Shown: piece after piece, positions 61,990-64,000 of the stretch
How the letters are laid out: each line of letters starts with the position of its first letter
Numbering within the stretch: the first letter of the stretch is position 1
NCBI RefSeq assembly: GCF_016654005.1
Contig: NZ_JAEPWN010000003.1
Coordinates: forward strand, 248,001-312,000
Direction: 5' to 3'
DNA length: 64,000 nt
From: Brevundimonas nasdae
GTDB taxonomy: Bacteria; Pseudomonadota; Alphaproteobacteria; Caulobacterales; Caulobacteraceae
Made by a program: the position numbers and the translations under genes
The notes under the pieces: generated by a model
Database searches by the model: none
Told to the model about the DNA's origin: nothing
Seen by the model: only the letters and a program-made list of their open reading frames with translations

Positions 61990-62538
61990 TTAGTGCTGGC
62001 CCGGCGCCTGAGGCTGGGGTTGGGCGGTCGCATTGGCGGCGATCTGGCGGCCCGCGTCGAAGGCGTCGCGCGCGCCTTTGTAGATGAAGCCGTAGGTTGG
62101 ATAGACGGTGGTGCCCAGGCCGTTGATCGGGTTGTACCAGACCTTGACCTGCGACCAGTCGTTGGCGGGCGAGACGTCGACGACGGTGACATTCTCCTCG
62201 ACCTTGCCGCGGCTGCCGCCCCAGTTAGCGTGGGTCACGCGGACCACGCGGTCGGTCAGGATGTCGGAGACGACGGCGACGTGGCCCCGGCTCATGCGGC
62301 CCTCGGGGCGGAAGACCAGGACCGAGCCCGTTTCAGGCGCCTTGCCGGTGCGGAAGTTGGAGGTGGCCTGACGCCACCAGGTCCAGGCGTCGCCGAAGAT
62401 GTTGATGCCCGAGAACATGCGCGCGAAGGTCACGCACTGCCAATACGGCTCGCTGGCGTTCGCGGCGGATGGGACGGCGCCCAGCGTGACGAAACCTAGG
62501 GTCGCTGCAACCGCAGCGGCTTTGAGCCGTTTAAACAT
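61990..62538 (-). CDS. Exported CHAP-domain amidase/peptidase
   Basis: A 182-residue secreted protein: signal peptide to ANA (about residue 28), then a CHAP domain with catalytic Cys35 (YWQCVTFARMFSGI), His86 (SRGHVAVVS) and the polar residue of HANWGG (Asn105). The N-terminal Cys placed right after the signal cleavage site and the compact size fit small periplasmic peptidoglycan amidases/endopeptidases. The C-terminus ends in a Gln/Pro-rich tail. It could act in wall remodelling; target not inferred further. Confidence 0.88.
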   Translation of the reverse strand: MFKRLKAAAVAATLGFVTLGAVPSAANASEPYWQCVTFARMFSGINIFGDAWTWWRQATSNFRTGKAPETGSVLVFRPEGRMSRGHVAVVSDILTDRVVRVTHANWGGSRGKVEENVTVVDVSPANDWSQVKVWYNPINGLGTTVYPTYGFIYKGARDAFDAGRQIAANATAQPQPQAPGQH

Positions 62539-62586
62539 GCTGTAACTGTATGCTGCCCGTCGTTGTGGCGGTTACACCACACCACG

Positions 62587-63714
62587 TCAGGATTGAAAAA
62601 CCCTTTCCGGCGTATCGTCGTTGGATTTTTTCTGACTTGACGACTTTTTCCGCCGATCGGCCATCCCTCGCAAAGCCTTGCGGGCCGGGCGTTCGACCAG
62701 GTGATAGGACACCGCCGCCACGACCGGCAAAAGCGCCAGAATCGCCAACCACACAAAAATGTGAAGTTGCTTGTCCGGGGCGTCCGTCAGCTTGGCCGCG
62801 AGATTGATCGACAGCAGCTTCCACGGCACGCAGACCATATAGACCGAATAGCTGATCTCCCCCAGATAGACGGCGGGTCTGGACGCCAGCACCCCGGCCC
62901 GTTCGTTCGGCAGCGAAGCCAATGACAGGATCAGCGCGCCCGCGAACAGGACGGTGATCCCGTCCCACAGGCCCAGGGCGGCGCTCAGGATCATCAGGGC
63001 GAAGGAGGCCGCCGACGCCGTCCACGGCGCCTTCAGCGGGGCCTTACGGTAAACCAGGTACAGGGCGCAGCCCAGGGCGAAGCAAGGCACGATCCGCAGC
63101 GCGCCCCAGCGGAAGGTCGCCTCGGTCAGGGGGAAGCCCGCAACCTGTTCGAACACGAAATAGAGCACGGTCAGGAAGGCCGCCGCCCCCACGACCGCCG
63201 CCACCGGCTTGTCGCGCAGCCGCCAGAAGACAAAGGCGAACAGGGGGAAGCACAGATAGGCGAACCATTCCGCCGAAATCGACCAGGACGGATGGTTCCA
63301 CCCCGCCACCGGCGCCAGCCCCCAGGCGTGCAGCATCAGCAGATTGGCCGGCAGCGCGGGCCAGCTCAGCACATTGCCGTCCACGCTCATGCCCGCGATC
63401 AGGGCCGCGGCGGCCAGAAGCCCCACCCCGATCAGGGTCGCCAGATGCAGCGGATAGACCCGCGCGATCCGCGCCCACAGGAAGCCGCGATACGAGAACT
63501 GCTTCTCGCCCGCCGCCTGCAGATAGACGTGGCTGAGAATGAAGCCGGACAGGACGAAGAACAGTTCGACCCCCAGATAGCCCTTGTCCACCAGGCCGGA
63601 CCGCTCGGCGCCCGCCAGGTTTTCCCAGAAGGTGTAGATGGCCACCCAGATCGCCGCGCCGAAGCGCAGGGCTGTGATGGGGCGAAGATCAGCAGGTGTC
63701 TGGACGGGGGTCAT
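62587..63714 (-). CDS. Acyltransferase-3 family membrane protein
   Basis: A 375-residue integral membrane protein with about ten helices, of the OafA/NodX/YrhL group that O-acylates sugars of LPS, exopolysaccharide or antibiotics. Recognised from LRPITALRFGAAIWVAIY at helix 1, YLGVELFFVLSGFILSHVYL, the arginine-rich loop FLWARIARVYPLHLATL, and NHPSWSISAEWFAYLCFPLFAF. The His that usually follows helix 1 (LYH) is Thr here (see findings). The C-terminal tail is basic and Lys/Ser-rich. No glycan cluster surrounds it. Confidence 0.9.
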   Translation of the reverse strand: MTPVQTPADLRPITALRFGAAIWVAIYTFWENLAGAERSGLVDKGYLGVELFFVLSGFILSHVYLQAAGEKQFSYRGFLWARIARVYPLHLATLIGVGLLAAAALIAGMSVDGNVLSWPALPANLLMLHAWGLAPVAGWNHPSWSISAEWFAYLCFPLFAFVFWRLRDKPVAAVVGAAAFLTVLYFVFEQVAGFPLTEATFRWGALRIVPCFALGCALYLVYRKAPLKAPWTASAASFALMILSAALGLWDGITVLFAGALILSLASLPNERAGVLASRPAVYLGEISYSVYMVCVPWKLLSINLAAKLTDAPDKQLHIFVWLAILALLPVVAAVSYHLVERPARKALRGMADRRKKSSSQKKSNDDTPERVFQS

Positions 63715-63795
63715 GGTCTCACCTTGGCACGACAGCCTTTTCGAACCGTGAAGGCGCGCAAAGGTTGTGCCTGAGGCGAGCCCCCGGCCTTCAGA

Positions 63796-63972
63796 TCAGC
63801 GGCGGACGGGACATTCGACCCGTCCGAGCCCCGCTTGCGACGCCTCCATGGGGATCGGCAAGGGGCGCATCCGGCGGCGCGGCTGGCGACGCTGGATCGT
63901 GCGGGCGATCAGGGCGATCTCGTCCACCCATCCCCACACGGGTTCCTTATGTGTGCGGTGCATTTCTTCCAT
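63796..63972 (-). CDS. Small basic protein, unknown
   Basis: A 58-residue frame starting MEEMHRTHKEPVWGW, followed by an Arg-rich centre (RRQPRRRMRPLP) and a C-terminal Cys (VECPVRR). It is supported by a near-perfect ribosome binding site AAAGGAG 8 bp upstream of ATG 63972 and by GC-rich third positions. No family recognised; it lies 81 bp upstream of the acyltransferase gene on the same strand. Confidence 0.5.
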   Translation of the reverse strand: MEEMHRTHKEPVWGWVDEIALIARTIQRRQPRRRMRPLPIPMEASQAGLGRVECPVRR

Positions 63973-64000
63973 GGCTTGATCTCCTTTCCTGTCGCCATAT

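Overview
The window is GC-rich, densely packed chromosomal DNA from an alphaproteobacterium, most likely of the Caulobacterales (Brevundimonas- or Caulobacter-like). This is inferred from the very high third-position GC, frequent GTG/TTG starts, the gene order mutS-glnD-murJ-trpS (read on the minus strand), an rsmB-rpe-heparinase-purH block, a PHA repressor gene (phaR), an ScsB-type redox exporter followed by a peroxiredoxin-like lipoprotein, and many envelope proteins. I see no rRNA, tRNA, CRISPR array, prophage, transposase or plasmid functions. The content is mostly housekeeping and envelope biology.

Layout. 1-9.2 kb: end of a pirin gene, an alpha/beta hydrolase, a WD40 protein, the glycosyltransferase MtgA, an M2 (ACE-like) peptidase lipoprotein, a TadG-like VWA protein, a 2OG-Fe(II) oxygenase and an OmpA lipoprotein. 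9.3-16.9 kb: a large OmpA porin with 22 consecutive prolines, a divergent GT2/GT39 glycosyltransferase pair, HMG-CoA lyase, small membrane proteins, phaR with a translationally coupled partner, and hemolysin III. 17-25.7 kb: thiolase (preceded by a short possible leader ORF), M28 peptidase, HtpX, an SdhAF4-like protein, a secreted protein built from 41-residue repeats, PyrF, MarC, and an Rrf2-SDR operon. 25.8-34.1 kb: Kup, RsmB, Rpe, heparinase II/III family, a compositionally odd orphan gene, PurH. 34.3-39.3 kb: a siderophore-interacting reductase plus His-rich PadR regulator (YqjH/YqjI-like) with a perfect palindromic operator, a dienelactone-hydrolase-like protein, a second Rrf2 regulator with a thioredoxin-reductase-like flavoprotein, OsmC and GNAT proteins. 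39.3-49.8 kb: trpS, murJ, glnD, mutS, then a cobalamin riboswitch in front of a BtuB-like receptor. 49.8-56.3 kb: a degenerate aldo/keto reductase, a GST-zeta/FAH catabolic pair, a DUF883/YqjE-like/DUF1328 membrane-protein trio, a phosphoesterase-lipid kinase pair, and small lipoproteins. 56.3-64 kb: ScsB-like transporter and its redoxin partner, trmD-rplS, a DUF2383 protein, tryptophan 2,3-dioxygenase, a CHAP amidase, an acyltransferase-3 protein and a small basic ORF.

The most interesting signals beyond routine annotation are: (i) the probable metal-responsive YqjI/YqjH-type operon with its operator; (ii) three copies of a ~128-bp palindromic intergenic repeat, one of which appears to sit inside the loop of an older hairpin; (iii) the secreted 41-residue tandem-repeat protein; (iv) an AKR-fold protein that seems to have lost its catalytic tetrad, and an acyltransferase-3 protein lacking its usual histidine; (v) several short ORFs with good ribosome binding sites that a standard length cut-off would miss. 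Functions are assigned by reading motifs, without database searches.
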